Notes: a model not told the origin generated them from the sequence alone. A DNA stretch of 64,000 nucleotides from Roseivivax halotolerans (GCF_900115815.1 NZ_FOXV01000003.1:1-64000); one strand, 5' to 3'. Shown: positions 16,695-26,247, counted from the stretch's first letter. Program-made: numbers and translations.

Positions 16695-17425
16695 TCGATC
16701 TCTACTTCGCGCCAACACCCAATGGATGGAAGGCGGCCATCATGCTCGAGGAGACGGGGCTCGACTATCGTCTCAATCTCATGCGCCTCGCCGAGGGCGA
16801 CCAGTTTGCGCCCGAGTTCCTCAAGATCAGTCCCAACGCGAAGATGCCCGCCATCGTCGATCACGCCCCTGCTTCTGCTTGGGGCGAAAACCCAGTTTCC
16901 GTTTTCGAGTCCGGCGCGATCCTCCTTTATCTCGCGGACAAGACGGGCGTGTTCGCACCGCCGCCGGAAGATCTGCGCGGGCGCAAGGAATTGATGGAAT
17001 GGCTGTTCTGGCAGGTCGGCAACCAGGGACCAATGGGCGGCCAGCTCAGTCATTTTCGCAATTACGCGCCCGAAGACGAGCGCGCCTATGGCTTCAAGCG
17101 GTATCTTGGCGAATACGACCGTAACCTCGGCGTTCTCGAGAACCGTCTCGATGGGCGCGACTACCTTCTCGGGGCGTATTCCATAGCGGATATGCTGGCA
17201 TTCACTTGGGCCTTCATCGCCAAGCCTCTTGGCGCTTCGCTCGAAGACTTCCCGCGCGTGGCTGAGTGGCGCCGCCGGATCAAGGAACGCCCAGCCGTGC
17301 AGCGTGCAATCGACCTGCACAAGTCGGACCAGAACCGCGGCCGGCACAGGGCCGACAACAACAGGGTGTTGTTCAATCAATCCGCCAGCTCGCTTCGTCA
17401 GAAGTCAGCGCCAGGCAAAGAATGA
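16691..17425 (+). CDS. Glutathione S-transferase family protein
   Basis: A 244-residue protein with an N-terminal thioredoxin-like GST domain (IDLYFAPTPNGWKAAIMLEE, NAKMPAIVD, VFESGAILLYLAD) and a helical C-terminal domain (YLLGAYSIADMLAF). The pattern resembles the Ure2p/YghU/YfcG group, which act as glutathione-dependent disulfide reductases or peroxidases. The GTG start at 16691 overlaps the CoA-transferase stop. The last 35 residues or so are hydrophilic and of low similarity to the family, so the true C-terminus may be an extension. Confidence 0.85.
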   Translation: MIDLYFAPTPNGWKAAIMLEETGLDYRLNLMRLAEGDQFAPEFLKISPNAKMPAIVDHAPASAWGENPVSVFESGAILLYLADKTGVFAPPPEDLRGRKELMEWLFWQVGNQGPMGGQLSHFRNYAPEDERAYGFKRYLGEYDRNLGVLENRLDGRDYLLGAYSIADMLAFTWAFIAKPLGASLEDFPRVAEWRRRIKERPAVQRAIDLHKSDQNRGRHRADNNRVLFNQSASSLRQKSAPGKE

Positions 17426-17564
17426 CCGGCGTTTTGACTGCCTCATACAGCTTGAGGGCATCCGTTGACCGGCAGGCGCCATCATCGGAGAACGGCAGGC
17501 CGGCAGAGCGTTGCAAACCCGTCTTGCGTGGGTAACGTCGCCTCGATGGCAAAAAGGGACGATC

Positions 17565-18314
17565 ATGACGATCACGAACCAGGGCGAATTGGACGGCATG
17601 AAGGCTATCGGGCGGATCGTCGCGAATACCTTGCGCGACATGGCGGCAGCGATGGAGCCCGGCATGACCACTCGGGAGCTAGACGAAATCGGGCGAGATC
17701 TCCTGGCGCAGGAAGGCGCGGTTTCCGCACCTAAAGCGACCTACGGTTTCCCGGGCACCACCTGCATCAGCGTGAACGAGGAAATCGCCCACGGGATACC
17801 GGGCGAACGCGTGATCGCGCGCGGGGATCTCGTGAATATCGACGTCTCGGCGTCGAAGAACGGGTATTTCGCGGATACCGGCGCGACCTGCATCGTGCCC
17901 CCGCCCGATCCCGCGAAAGAGCGTCTCTGCCGTGACGGCAGACGCGCCATGGAGATCGGGATCGCAAAGGTCGGCGCCGGCAAGCCCCTCGCCGGGATAG
18001 GCCAGGCAATCGGGCGGTTCGCATCGGCACGGGGCTACACGCTCATTCGGAACCTCGCGAGCCACGGCGTCGGTCGGTCCCTGCACGAATATCCGGGCGA
18101 GATCGCCACCTGGCCGGACCGCCGGGAGCGCCGCCGGATGACGGCAGGGCTCGTCTTCACGATTGAGCCGTTTCTTTCCACCGGCGGCGTGATGGCGACG
18201 GACGGGAAGGACGGTTGGACATTGTACTGCGAGCCGAGAGCGCCGGTCGTGCAGTACGAACACACCGTGATCGCCACGAAACGCGGTGCGATGGTCGTGA
18301 CCGTCCCGAGCTGA
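17565..18314 (+). CDS. map: Type I methionine aminopeptidase
   Basis: A 249-residue cytoplasmic metalloprotease removing the initiator Met from new proteins. The five metal ligands can be placed: Asp in VNIDVSASKNGYFAD, Asp in FADTGATC, His in SHGVGRSLHEYP, Glu in FTIEPFLS and Glu in QYEHTVIA. It reads cleanly from MTITNQGELDGMKAIGR. The ATG at 17565 is used; an upstream in-frame Met adds non-homologous residues. It is divergent in style from essential map genes (for example ASKNGYFAD) and may be a second, accessory copy, which cannot be decided from this window. Confidence 0.9.
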   Translation: MTITNQGELDGMKAIGRIVANTLRDMAAAMEPGMTTRELDEIGRDLLAQEGAVSAPKATYGFPGTTCISVNEEIAHGIPGERVIARGDLVNIDVSASKNGYFADTGATCIVPPPDPAKERLCRDGRRAMEIGIAKVGAGKPLAGIGQAIGRFASARGYTLIRNLASHGVGRSLHEYPGEIATWPDRRERRRMTAGLVFTIEPFLSTGGVMATDGKDGWTLYCEPRAPVVQYEHTVIATKRGAMVVTVPS

Positions 18315-18430
18315 GGGCCGCGCGGTGCTTGCCCCCCCGAGGGGTGCGACCGGACCCGGCCAGTCAGGGGCCTGTTAGGCAGGACAAGTCCACAACTCTT
18401 GTGCTCCTTTTATTGCTGTGACAGCCTCGG

Positions 18431-18518
18431 TCTCGCAACAGGGGCGTCCGCCATGCGCGGGCTGAGAAGCACCCTTCGAACCTGAACCGGATCATGCCGG
18501 CGGAGGAAGTTGCGGAGA
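18431..18518 (+). promoter_or_regulatory. TPP riboswitch aptamer (THI element)
   Basis: The conserved thi-box core is present: GGGG at about 18441, GCTGAGA at 18461-18467, ACCCTT then CGAACCTGAACCGG, and ATGCCGGCGGAGGAAG. The closing P1 helix can be drawn between GCAAC (18435-18439) and GTTGC (18509-18513), extended by CTC/GAG. Binding of thiamine pyrophosphate should shut the downstream thiM-thiE-thiD operon. The sequence between the aptamer and thiM offers a Shine-Dalgarno switch, annotated separately. Confidence 0.95.
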
Positions 18519-18547
18519 TGGCCCCGAAAGGTGAATGCCGTCTGCCG

Positions 18548-18570
18548 TGCCTCCGCCCGACAAGGAGGCA
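18548..18570 (+). promoter_or_regulatory. Shine-Dalgarno sequestering hairpin, riboswitch expression platform
   Basis: TGCCTCC (18548-18554) can pair with GGAGGCA (18564-18570), the ribosome binding site of thiM, closing a 9-nt loop. The same anti-SD segment (CCTCCGCC, 18550-18557) is perfectly complementary to GGCGGAGG (18499-18506) in the 3' strand of the aptamer. The two pairings exclude each other, which predicts translational control: ligand-bound aptamer frees the anti-SD to block thiM. Confidence 0.8.
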
Positions 18571-18572
18571 CC

Positions 18573-19364
18573 ATGCACAATCCCGGAACAACCCTGAGCG
18601 CCATGCGCGCCTCGGCTCCTCTCGTTCACAACATAACAAATTTCGTCGCCATGAACGTCATGGCCAATGTCCTTCTGGCCATAGGCGCGTCGCCCGCGAT
18701 GGTCCATGCGCGCGAGGAAGCGGCTGAATTCGCCGGATTGGCACAGGCACTCACCGTGAATATCGGCACGGCGGATCCCGCATGGGGCACCGCGATGCAG
18801 GAGGCCGCGGCCGTCATGTCCGAGGCCGACCGCCCCTGGGTCTTCGATCCGGTCGGCGTGGCCGCCACGCGGTTTAGGCAGGACCTGTCCGATCGGCTAC
18901 TCGATTTGAAACCGACAGTGGTGCGCGGCAATGCCTCCGAGATCCTCACCTTGGCGGGTCTTGGCGGCTCTGCACGCGGCGTGGATACCGGCGACAGCGT
19001 CGCCTCGGCCGAGGATGCGGCGCGCGCCCTGGCCCAACGAACCGGCGGTGTGGTCGCCGTTTCCGGCCCGGTCGACTACATCACGGACGGTGCACGCGTT
19101 GCGCGCGTCTCCAACGGTCACCCGATGATGGCGCGGATCACGGTCATGGGCTGCTCGCTCAACGGGGTGATCGCGGCTTTTTGTGCCGATCATCCGACGT
19201 TCGATGCGACTGTCGCGGCGCTTGCGGCCTATGGTGCCGCTGGCGAAATGGCGGGCGCGGCGGCGCAGGGACCGGGCAGCTTCCAGGTGGCGTTTCTCGA
19301 TGCGCTCCATGCCCTCACACCCGAGGCACTGAACGCCGCCGCGCAGATCGAGCTCGCGACATGA
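18573..19364 (+). CDS. thiM: Hydroxyethylthiazole kinase
   Basis: A 263-residue ribokinase-fold enzyme that phosphorylates 4-methyl-5-(2-hydroxyethyl)thiazole in thiamine salvage. Family stretches are visible: PLVHNITNFVAMNVMANVLL, ALTVNIGT, PWVFDPVGVAAT and VRGNASEILTLAG. The ATG at 18573 follows AAGGAGGC, the site controlled by the TPP riboswitch. A residue that is often Gly-Thr-Gly-Cys in this fold reads ITVMGCSLNGVIAAF. Its stop overlaps the thiE start as ATGA, so thiM and thiE are translationally coupled. Confidence 0.94.
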   Translation: MHNPGTTLSAMRASAPLVHNITNFVAMNVMANVLLAIGASPAMVHAREEAAEFAGLAQALTVNIGTADPAWGTAMQEAAAVMSEADRPWVFDPVGVAATRFRQDLSDRLLDLKPTVVRGNASEILTLAGLGGSARGVDTGDSVASAEDAARALAQRTGGVVAVSGPVDYITDGARVARVSNGHPMMARITVMGCSLNGVIAAFCADHPTFDATVAALAAYGAAGEMAGAAAQGPGSFQVAFLDALHALTPEALNAAAQIELAT

Positions 19365-19969
19365 TCGGGCCGGTCTACGTCGTGACGGATCCGGGCGCAC
19401 CTATCCCAGTGGCCGATCAGGCGATGGCCGCCGCCCGCGGCGGGGCCTGGGCTGTGCAGATCCGCGACAAGACCATGCCCGACACGGACCTTGCACGCCT
19501 GACCGAAGCACTGATGGAAGCGCTCGCCCCGATGGACGTACGCGTCTTCGTCAATGACCGGATCGAGGTGGCACGCAGCACGGGCGCCGACCTCCATATC
19601 GGCCAGGGCGATGGCGAGCCGGAGCGCGCACGCGCGCGGATCGCACCAGGCGCTCTGCTCGGCCTGTCGATCGAGACGATAGCGCAATGCAGGCGCATTC
19701 CATCGGGCGTCGACTATATCGGCGCCGGTCCCTTTCGCGCCACACCGACCAAGCCCGACGCGGCAGAGCCCATCGGGAGCGAAGGGCTGGCCCGCATCGT
19801 CCGAGCCGCGCCGGTGCCGACCATCGCGATTGGCGGGCTGACCGCGCGGGACATCCCCACCCTGAAACACGCGGGGGCGTCCGGAATGGCCGTCGTTTCG
19901 GCCGTCACACGCGCCGCGGACCCCGAAGGAGCAACCCGCGCCCTCGTCGATACATGGAGACAGGCATGA
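19361..19969 (+). CDS. thiE: Thiamine phosphate synthase
   Basis: A 202-residue TIM-barrel enzyme that joins HMP-PP and the thiazole phosphate to give thiamine phosphate. Family signatures include WAVQIRDKTM, VFVNDRIEVARSTGADLHIG, DYIGAGPFRATPTKPDA and PTIAIGGLTARDIP. It overlaps thiM by ATGA and is overlapped by thiD in the same way, so the three proteins should be made in step. Confidence 0.94.
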   Translation: MIGPVYVVTDPGAPIPVADQAMAAARGGAWAVQIRDKTMPDTDLARLTEALMEALAPMDVRVFVNDRIEVARSTGADLHIGQGDGEPERARARIAPGALLGLSIETIAQCRRIPSGVDYIGAGPFRATPTKPDAAEPIGSEGLARIVRAAPVPTIAIGGLTARDIPTLKHAGASGMAVVSAVTRAADPEGATRALVDTWRQA

Positions 19970-20772
19970 TACCGAACATCCTCTCTATCGCCGGATCAGA
20001 CCCGTCGGGAGGCGCCGGCATCCAGGCAGACCTCAAGGCGATCTCGGCCAATGGCGGCTATGGCATGGCCGCGATCACGGCGCTGACAGCACAAAACACA
20101 CATGCCGTGCGTGCGGTGCTGCTGACCGAACCGGGCATGGTCACCGAGCAGATCGCAGCCATCCGCGAGGATATCCGCATCGATGCCGTGAAGATCGGCA
20201 TGCTGGGCAGCGCGGCTATCATCGAGGCCGTGGCCGTCGCGCTTTCGGACCTTGCCGCGCCTGTGGTGCTGGACCCGGTCATGGTGGCCAAGGGCGGCGA
20301 CCGCTTGTTGGCGGAAGAGGCCATGAGCGCTCTTCGCGACCGGCTCCTGCCGATTGCCACGGTTATCACGCCGAACCTGCCCGAGGCCGCTGACCTCTTG
20401 GGCGAGGACATGGCAACGAACCGGCCCGGCATGGAGGCACAGGCAAAGGCCTTGCTGGCCCTCGGGCCATCAGCGATCCTGATGAAGGGCGGACACCTCT
20501 CCGGAGACCAGAGCCCCGACCTTCTGCGAACTCGGGATGAGAGTCTCTGGCTCGAAGGCATTCGTCATGTCACGCGCAACACGCACGGAACGGGCTGCAC
20601 TCTGTCTTCGGCCCTCGCCGCGCATCTTGGCCACGGCCTCGCTTTGCCGGAGGCGGTGGCGCGAGCGAAGTCCTACACCGCCGCTGCGATCGCGCAGGCA
20701 GACGAGCTCGCCGTCGGCTCCGGTCACGGTCCGGTTAATCATTTTCATTCGAAAAGCCCGGAGGCCAATTGA
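19966..20772 (+). CDS. thiD: Bifunctional hydroxymethylpyrimidine kinase / phosphomethylpyrimidine kinase
   Basis: A 268-residue ribokinase-fold enzyme that phosphorylates HMP and HMP-P to HMP-PP. Visible motifs are IAGSDPSGGAGIQADLKAI near the N-terminus, ALTAQNTHAV, VLDPVMVAKGGDRLL, ITPNLPEAADLLG and NTHGTGCTLSSALAAHL with the catalytic GTGC Cys/Asp-type region. It is the last gene of the riboswitch-controlled operon. With thiM and thiE it makes a salvage module; no de novo thiC or thiG is in the window. Confidence 0.95.
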   Translation: MIPNILSIAGSDPSGGAGIQADLKAISANGGYGMAAITALTAQNTHAVRAVLLTEPGMVTEQIAAIREDIRIDAVKIGMLGSAAIIEAVAVALSDLAAPVVLDPVMVAKGGDRLLAEEAMSALRDRLLPIATVITPNLPEAADLLGEDMATNRPGMEAQAKALLALGPSAILMKGGHLSGDQSPDLLRTRDESLWLEGIRHVTRNTHGTGCTLSSALAAHLGHGLALPEAVARAKSYTAAAIAQADELAVGSGHGPVNHFHSKSPEAN

Positions 20773-20898
20773 CCACGCCTGGCATGCTGGACCAGTCCAC
20801 CATCCCCACCAATCGCAAGGGACTTTCCTGACCAGCGTAAGGAGGATCGTGGCCGTGCTCACACCCGGCTTTCTTCTCACACCGGGCCTGCCGGCGGA

Positions 20899-21573
20899 TC
20901 AGGTCAGCGTCAGCCGAACCGGCTCCAGCCCTTCGCAAGTGCCAACAAGAACGTCACCGCGCGCGACGGCCCCGACGCCAGAGGGCGTGCCGGTCATCAC
21001 GATATCCCCGGCACCGAGCGCGTAGAGCGTGTTGAGATCGTTCAGAATTTCGGGCACCGACCAGACCATGTCCGCAAGCGCACCCTCCTGCCGGAGCGTG
21101 TCGTTGACGGTAAGCGAGAGCACCTGTGCGCCGATCCCGCCGAATTCGGAAGCCGCTGTCAGAGGGCCGATGACAGCGCTCGCCTCGACGTCCTTGGCGG
21201 TCGACCACGGCCGGCCTTTCGCTTTCGAGGCCGCTTGCAGATCGCGCCGCGTCATGTCGAGCCCGACCGCATAGCCGAAGACCGCGCTCATCGGATCTGC
21301 CGCATCGACCGGCCCGTGAAGCGCAACCACGAATTCGACCTCGTGGTGATAATCCTCCGTGCGTGGCGGCATCGGATGGCTGCCAGACCCCACGGCATGA
21401 TGCGGGGACTTGGTGAAATAGAACGGCGCTTCGCGGTCGACCTCGTTGCCCATCTCGGCGGCGTGGGCTGCGTAATTCCGTCCGACGCAGAAGATCCGGC
21501 GCAGCGGAAAGCGCGCCGCCTGCCCGTGGATCTCAAGGCTCGGTTGGCGTTCGGGGTCGAAAATGTAGGACAT
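20899..21573 (-). CDS. Fumarylacetoacetate hydrolase family protein
   Basis: A 224-residue FAH-domain protein of FAHD1-like size. The metal-binding Glu-x-Glu is in HHEVEFVVAL, with the third acidic ligand in VGLDMTRRDLQ. IFCVGRNYAAHAAEM and IVMTGTPSGVGAV are typical. Members hydrolyse or decarboxylate acylpyruvates and oxaloacetate; the substrate here is unknown. The ATG at 21573 follows GAGGC. Two longer in-frame starts lack similarity. It lies 3' of the cox-like operon with a 102-bp gap and could be transcribed with it. Confidence 0.88.
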   Translation of the reverse strand: MSYIFDPERQPSLEIHGQAARFPLRRIFCVGRNYAAHAAEMGNEVDREAPFYFTKSPHHAVGSGSHPMPPRTEDYHHEVEFVVALHGPVDAADPMSAVFGYAVGLDMTRRDLQAASKAKGRPWSTAKDVEASAVIGPLTAASEFGGIGAQVLSLTVNDTLRQEGALADMVWSVPEILNDLNTLYALGAGDIVMTGTPSGVGAVARGDVLVGTCEGLEPVRLTLT

Positions 21574-21675
21574 GAGGCGCCTCAGCTTGATTTTTCGCGA
21601 CATTGCCACGCGGCCCCGCAAAGAGAAACCCCGGCACCTTGCGGCACCGGGGGTCACTTGCACACAGGTGGGCTA

Positions 21676-22470
21676 TCAGCTCGCCGCTGCGACGGCCCGT
21701 TTGGTCATCACCTTCACGATATGCGCGCGGTAATCGCCGGAGCCGTGAAGGTCCGAGATCATGTTCGAGCCATCCGGAGCCGACAGGCTGTCGATCGCCT
21801 CCGCCGAGAAGTTCGACGAGAGCGCGCTCTCGGCCTCGCTCCAGCGGAACACGCCTTCGTTCGAAGCGCCGGTGACCGCCACGCGGACACCATCGGCGTA
21901 TTTCGCCACGAAGACCCCGACCAGCGCGAAGCGCGAGGCCTGCTGCTCGAACTTCTGGTAGTTCGATTTCTCCGGGATCGGGAAGCGGACCTCGGTGATG
22001 ATCTCCGCCTCTTCGAGCGCGGTTGCGAACATGCCCTGGAAGTAATCGTCCGCGGCGATCTCGCGCTTGTTGGTTTTGATCGTCGCGCCCGTGCCGAGCG
22101 CTGCGGCCGGGTAGCAGGCCGAGGGGTCGTTGTTGGCCAGACTGCCGCCGATGGTGCCACGGTTACGCACCGCGGGATCACCGACATTGGCGGCGAGGTT
22201 GGCGAGGCCCGGGAAATCCGCCATCGCCTCTTTCGCGACCGTGCCATGCGTCGTACCGCCGCCGATGGCGAGCTGGCCGTCATCGGTCTTACAGACACCC
22301 TTGATGTCCGCGATGCCCGTGAGGCTCACGAGCTTTGTCGGCATGGCAAGGCGCTGCTTCAGCGTCGGAATGAGAGTCTGACCGCCTGCAAGCGGCTGCG
22401 CGTCCTCCTCGCCGAGGGCTTTGACCGCCTCGTCGATGGATGTGGGCCGCACCAGATCGAAATTGTACAT
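21676..22470 (-). CDS. coxM: FAD-binding medium subunit of a xanthine/CO dehydrogenase-like molybdenum hydroxylase
   Basis: A 264-residue flavoprotein subunit. The FAD-binding N-terminal segments AGGQTLIPTLKQRLA and TIGGSLANNDPSA are present, with the usual GGG-type loop as AIGGGTTHG. It passes electrons from the 2Fe-2S subunit to the acceptor. GAAGGAGG stands before the ATG. It is the last gene of the coxG-coxS-coxL-coxM run. The gene name reflects family membership only; the active-site type of the partner large subunit argues against true CO oxidation. Confidence 0.9.
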   Translation of the reverse strand: MYNFDLVRPTSIDEAVKALGEEDAQPLAGGQTLIPTLKQRLAMPTKLVSLTGIADIKGVCKTDDGQLAIGGGTTHGTVAKEAMADFPGLANLAANVGDPAVRNRGTIGGSLANNDPSACYPAAALGTGATIKTNKREIAADDYFQGMFATALEEAEIITEVRFPIPEKSNYQKFEQQASRFALVGVFVAKYADGVRVAVTGASNEGVFRWSEAESALSSNFSAEAIDSLSAPDGSNMISDLHGSGDYRAHIVKVMTKRAVAAAS

Positions 22471-22534
22471 CTTGTCCTCCTTCTGGCCGCGTCTGGGGCT
22501 CTGCCCTCACGATCCGGCCGAAAATAGATGGGTG

Positions 22535-22559
22535 GGTCCGGGAGGCCGCGCCCCCCGGA
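22535..22559. repeat. G/C-rich intergenic palindrome between coxL and coxM
   Basis: The sequence gtccggg...ccccggac forms an inverted repeat around a GC-rich loop in the 95-bp gap between coxL and coxM. It resembles the intergenic palindrome near 41613 and the CCGGGGGCGCTGCCCCCGGAC-type repeats common in Rhodobacteraceae. It could stabilise mRNA segments or attenuate transcription between subunits. Confidence 0.55.
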
Positions 22560-22565
22560 CTGGCC

Positions 22566-24932
22566 TCACTTCTGCATCGCAGCCCAGACGCGCGCCGGTG
22601 TCGCGGGCATGTTGATGTGCTCAACATGGGTGTGGCCACCCGAATGCAGCGCATCGATCACGGCGTTGATGACCGCGGGCGGCGAACCGATGGCTCCGGC
22701 CTCCCCGCAGCCCTTCACCCCGAGCGGGTTGTGAGTGCAGGGCGTCTGGCAGGAATGGTCCACCTGGTAGAACGGCACATCATCGGCGCGCGGCATGGCG
22801 TAATCCATGTAGGACGCGCTCAGAAGCTGGCCGTTCTCGTCATAGGCGCAATTTTCCAGAAGCGCTTGGCCGACACCTTGGGCGATCCCGCCATGAACCT
22901 GGCCGGAGACGATCATCGGATTGATGATGTTGCCGAAATCATCGGCGGCCGCGAACCGCTCCACCGTGACCTTGCCGGTCTCGGGGTCCACCTCGACCTC
23001 GCAGGCATAAGCGCCAGAGGGATAGGTGAAGTTCGCCGGATCGTAGAAGGCCGTCTCCTCGAGCCCCGGCTCGATATCCTCGAGCGGATAGTTGTGCGGC
23101 ACGTAGGCTGCCAGCGTCACGTCCCCCCAGGCGACCGACTTGTCAGTGCCCGCGACGGTGAACTGGCCGTCCTTCAGCTCGATATCGGCCTCGGAGGCTT
23201 CGAGAAGGTGCGAGGCGATCTTCTTGGCCTTGTTGATGATCTTTTCGGTCGCCCGGACCATGGCCGAGCCGCCCACCGCGATAGAGCGCGAGCCGTAGGT
23301 GCCCATGCCCATCGGCGTGTTTGCAGTGTCGCCATGGACGATCTCGACCATCGAGGCATCAATGCCCAGCATCTCTGCCACGACCTGCGGGAAGGAGGTC
23401 TCGTGCCCCTGCCCGTGGCTGTGGCTGCCGGTCATCACCGTGATGCCGCCCGTGGCGTTCACACGCACCGTCGCGCTTTCATAAAGACCCGCACGTGCAC
23501 CAAGCTGTCCGACAAGGTTCGACGGCGCGATGCCGCAGGCCTCGATATAGCAGTTGATGCCGAGCCCGCGCAGCTTGCCGCGCTTCTCGCTTTCCTTGCG
23601 ACGTGCCTCGAAGCCCGCGAAATCCGCGATCTCCTGCAGCTTGTCCATCGTCGCGTCGTAATCGCCGGTGTCGTATTCCACGGCGACCGGAGTCGAATAG
23701 GGGAACTCGGTGATGAAGTTCTGCCGGCGCAATGCGACCGGATCGACGCCAAGCTCGCGCGCCGCCTTGTCAACGACCCGCTCGAGCTGGAACGTCGCCT
23801 CGGGACGACCCGCCCCGCGATAGGCATCGACCGGAACGGTATTGGTGAAGACCGCCTTCACGTTCACGTAGATGAGCGGGGTCTTGTAATTGCCCGCCAT
23901 CAGCGTGCCGTGCAGCCAGGTCGGCACGGAAGGTGCGAAAGTGGACAGATACGCGCCCATGTTGGCGTAAGTCTCGGTCCGGATCGCCGTGAAGTTGTTG
24001 TCCTTGTCGAGCGCGAGCTCGATCTTGGTGACGTGGTCCCGCCCATGTGCGTCCGACATGAAGGCTTCGGAGCGCGAGGAGGTCCACTTCACGGCCCGCT
24101 TCAGCTGGCGCGCGGCGAAGGTGCAGAACGCCTCTTCGGCATAGTGGAAGATCTTCGTGCCGAAGCCGCCGCCCACATCGGGCGCGACGACACGCAGCTT
24201 GTGCTCGGGGATGCCGAGAACGAAGGCGCCCATCAGAAGACGGATCACGTGGGGGTTCTGCGAGGTGGTGTAGAGCGTCGACATATCGTCGGCGCGGTTG
24301 TAATCGCCGACGGCAACGCGCGGCTCCATCGGGTTGGCGACGAGACGGTTGTTCACCAGCTCGAGCGTGGTGACATGCGCCGCTTCCTTGATCGCCTTGT
24401 CGACCGCCTCGCGGTTCTCCTCGACGAAGCCCCAGTCGTAGCAGAGGTTGTTTTCGAGATCGTCGTGCACCTTCGTGGCCCCGTCCGCGACGGCGGCCTT
24501 CATGTCCACGACCGCGGGCAGTTCCTCGATGTCGAGCTCGATCGCCTCGGCGGCGTCGCGCGCCTCTTCGAGCGTCTCGGCGACGATGGCCGCGATCGGA
24601 TCGCCCACATGGCGCACCTTGCCTTGCGCGAGGACGGGATGCGCGGGCTCCTGCATCGGATTGCCGTGCCGGTCCGTGATCTGCCAGCCGCAGGGAATGC
24701 CGCCGACGCCTTCGAAATCAGCGCCGGTGAAGATGCGCACGACGCCCGGCATACCGGATGCGGCGCTGGTGTCGATGTTCTTGATCCGGCCATGCGCCAC
24801 ATCCGAGCGCAGGAAATGCACATAGGCCTGACCATAGATGTTCACGTCGTCGGTATAGTTTCCGACGCCAGTCAGAAAGCGGACGTCCTCGCGCCGCTTG
24901 GTGCTGGCTCCGATGCCTGTGTCCTTCGGCAT
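22566..24932 (-). CDS. coxL: Molybdopterin-binding large subunit, form II CO dehydrogenase-like
   Basis: A 788-residue catalytic subunit of the xanthine oxidase family that binds the Mo-cofactor. The N-terminal a/b hammerhead domain starts [16 protein letters not shown]. The active-site loop reads [14 protein letters not shown]. The AYRGAGR motif marks form II (putative) CO dehydrogenases; authentic form I enzymes have AYXCSFR with the Cu-binding Cys. The conserved C-terminal Glu region is [17 protein letters not shown]. The likely role is hydroxylation of an unidentified aldehyde or heterocycle. GGGAGGA precedes the start. It sits between coxS and coxM. Confidence 0.92.
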   Translation of the reverse strand: MPKDTGIGASTKRREDVRFLTGVGNYTDDVNIYGQAYVHFLRSDVAHGRIKNIDTSAASGMPGVVRIFTGADFEGVGGIPCGWQITDRHGNPMQEPAHPVLAQGKVRHVGDPIAAIVAETLEEARDAAEAIELDIEELPAVVDMKAAVADGATKVHDDLENNLCYDWGFVEENREAVDKAIKEAAHVTTLELVNNRLVANPMEPRVAVGDYNRADDMSTLYTTSQNPHVIRLLMGAFVLGIPEHKLRVVAPDVGGGFGTKIFHYAEEAFCTFAARQLKRAVKWTSSRSEAFMSDAHGRDHVTKIELALDKDNNFTAIRTETYANMGAYLSTFAPSVPTWLHGTLMAGNYKTPLIYVNVKAVFTNTVPVDAYRGAGRPEATFQLERVVDKAARELGVDPVALRRQNFITEFPYSTPVAVEYDTGDYDATMDKLQEIADFAGFEARRKESEKRGKLRGLGINCYIEACGIAPSNLVGQLGARAGLYESATVRVNATGGITVMTGSHSHGQGHETSFPQVVAEMLGIDASMVEIVHGDTANTPMGMGTYGSRSIAVGGSAMVRATEKIINKAKKIASHLLEASEADIELKDGQFTVAGTDKSVAWGDVTLAAYVPHNYPLEDIEPGLEETAFYDPANFTYPSGAYACEVEVDPETGKVTVERFAAADDFGNIINPMIVSGQVHGGIAQGVGQALLENCAYDENGQLLSASYMDYAMPRADDVPFYQVDHSCQTPCTHNPLGVKGCGEAGAIGSPPAVINAVIDALHSGGHTHVEHINMPATPARVWAAMQK

Positions 24933-25017
24933 GTCTTATCCTCCCTTGGGTCGATGCGGGTCATGCCGCATCTGGAATGCTCACAGGGTGCGCCCGAAGG
25001 CACACCGCCCGTTCAGA

Positions 25018-25503
25018 TCATTCGGCCGCGATCTGTTCGACGTCCTGTCCGGATGCCGCCATGATCGCCTTGATGATGTTGTGGTAGCCCGTGCAGCGGC
25101 AGATATTGCCTTGCAGGTAGGAGCGGATCTCGTGCTCGCTGGGCTTGGGGTTTTCCTTCAACAGCGCCGCCGCCGACATCACCATGCCCGGCGTGCAGAA
25201 GCCGCATTGGAGGCCGTGATGGTCCTGGAATGCCTGCTGGATCGCGTTGAGCGAGCCGTCGGGATTGGCCGCGCCTTCGATGGTCGACACCTCGGCCCCG
25301 TCCGCCTCGGCGGCGAACATCGTGCATGCCTTCACCGCCTCGCCGTTCACATGCACGACGCAGGCACCGCATTGCGACGTGTCACAGCCGACATGGGTGC
25401 CGGTCAGGCGCAGATCATTGCGCAGAAAATTGACGAGGAGCGTGCGCCCCTCGACCTCACCGGAAACGGACTTGCCGTTCACCGTCATCGAAACCTTGGT
25501 CAT
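25018..25503 (-). CDS. coxS: 2Fe-2S small subunit of the molybdenum hydroxylase
   Basis: A 161-residue protein with two 2Fe-2S clusters. The plant-ferredoxin-type cluster ligands are in [14 protein letters not shown] with a later Cys in VKACTMFA. The second, all-helical domain has [10 protein letters not shown] and [10 protein letters not shown]. It transfers electrons from the Mo-cofactor in coxL to the FAD in coxM. AGGGAGGA precedes the ATG. The gene lies between coxG and coxL. Confidence 0.94.
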   Translation of the reverse strand: MTKVSMTVNGKSVSGEVEGRTLLVNFLRNDLRLTGTHVGCDTSQCGACVVHVNGEAVKACTMFAAEADGAEVSTIEGAANPDGSLNAIQQAFQDHHGLQCGFCTPGMVMSAAALLKENPKPSEHEIRSYLQGNICRCTGYHNIIKAIMAASGQDVEQIAAE

Positions 25504-25579
25504 AAAATCCTCCCTTGGATCTTTGTCTCTTGTGCCTTTTCCGGTCGCGCCCTTCCGCGACCGGTCTGTCCCGCCCCGG

Positions 25580-26101
25580 TCAGGAGACGAGACGCTTGAA
25601 CCAACCTTTTTTCTTGTCGCCGGGCGTCTGTTCGGCCTCTGGGGCCTCCTCGGGATCGGCCGGGCCTTCGATCGCCTCTTGCAGGCGGGTGAAGAACTGG
25701 TCCGCCATCTTCTTGGCGAACCCGTCGATCACGCGGCTGCCAAGCTGCGCGAGCTTGCCGCCGACATTGGCGTCCACGTCGTATTTCAGAAGCGTGCCTT
25801 CGCCGTTCTCCTCGAGGTGCACCGTGGCGCTGCCCTTGGCGAAGCCCGCGGCGCCGCCCTTGCCCTCGCCCGAAAGCTTCAGCGAATTGGGCTCGTCGCG
25901 CTCCGATACGTTGACCTGTCCCTTGAACGTCGCCTTCACCGGGCCGACCTTCTGAACGACCGTGGCCTCGAACCCGTCTTCGGCGTTGCCGGTCATCTCG
26001 GTACAACCTGGCACGCATTCCTTCAGAACGTCGGGATTCAGGATCGCCGCCCAGACCACCTCTCGGGGGGCGGCCACTTCGCGGGAATCGCTCATCTGCA
26101 T
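25580..26101 (-). CDS. coxG: CoxG/SRPBCC-type protein with basic C-terminal tail
   Basis: A 173-residue protein with a START/SRPBCC fold (CoxG family: [45 protein letters not shown]). A Pro/Glu-rich linker (about 145-160) leads to a cationic tail ending [12 protein letters not shown]. Such tails anchor CoxG to the membrane. In mycobacterial CO dehydrogenase, CoxG has been linked to quinone delivery. First gene of the coxG-S-L-M operon, which suggests the enzyme passes electrons to the quinone pool. The quinone role here is by analogy. Confidence 0.85.
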   Translation of the reverse strand: MQMSDSREVAAPREVVWAAILNPDVLKECVPGCTEMTGNAEDGFEATVVQKVGPVKATFKGQVNVSERDEPNSLKLSGEGKGGAAGFAKGSATVHLEENGEGTLLKYDVDANVGGKLAQLGSRVIDGFAKKMADQFFTRLQEAIEGPADPEEAPEAEQTPGDKKKGWFKRLVS

Positions 26102-26247
26102 GGAATGTCCTCTCCTTTTGCGGCGAGGTTAGGGATCAACCTATCGCCGGGGTATTAGACCTTTTGCCGAGTGGCCCGGTCGCTGCCGGCCTTTCGCCGC
26201 CGCCCCGCCCCGGCTAGGTTTTCCCGGATCGGAAGGGGAGCCGCGGA

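Noticed and set aside
22566-24932. Authentic aerobic CO dehydrogenase
   Set aside because: The active-site loop is AYRGAGR, the form II type, with no Cu-binding Cys of AYXCSFR.
22440-25064. An 874-codon open frame on the plus strand opposite coxL
   Set aside because: It lies antisense to well-identified cox genes, has His/Asp/Arg/Gly-rich composition typical of frame shadows in GC-rich DNA and has no domain.
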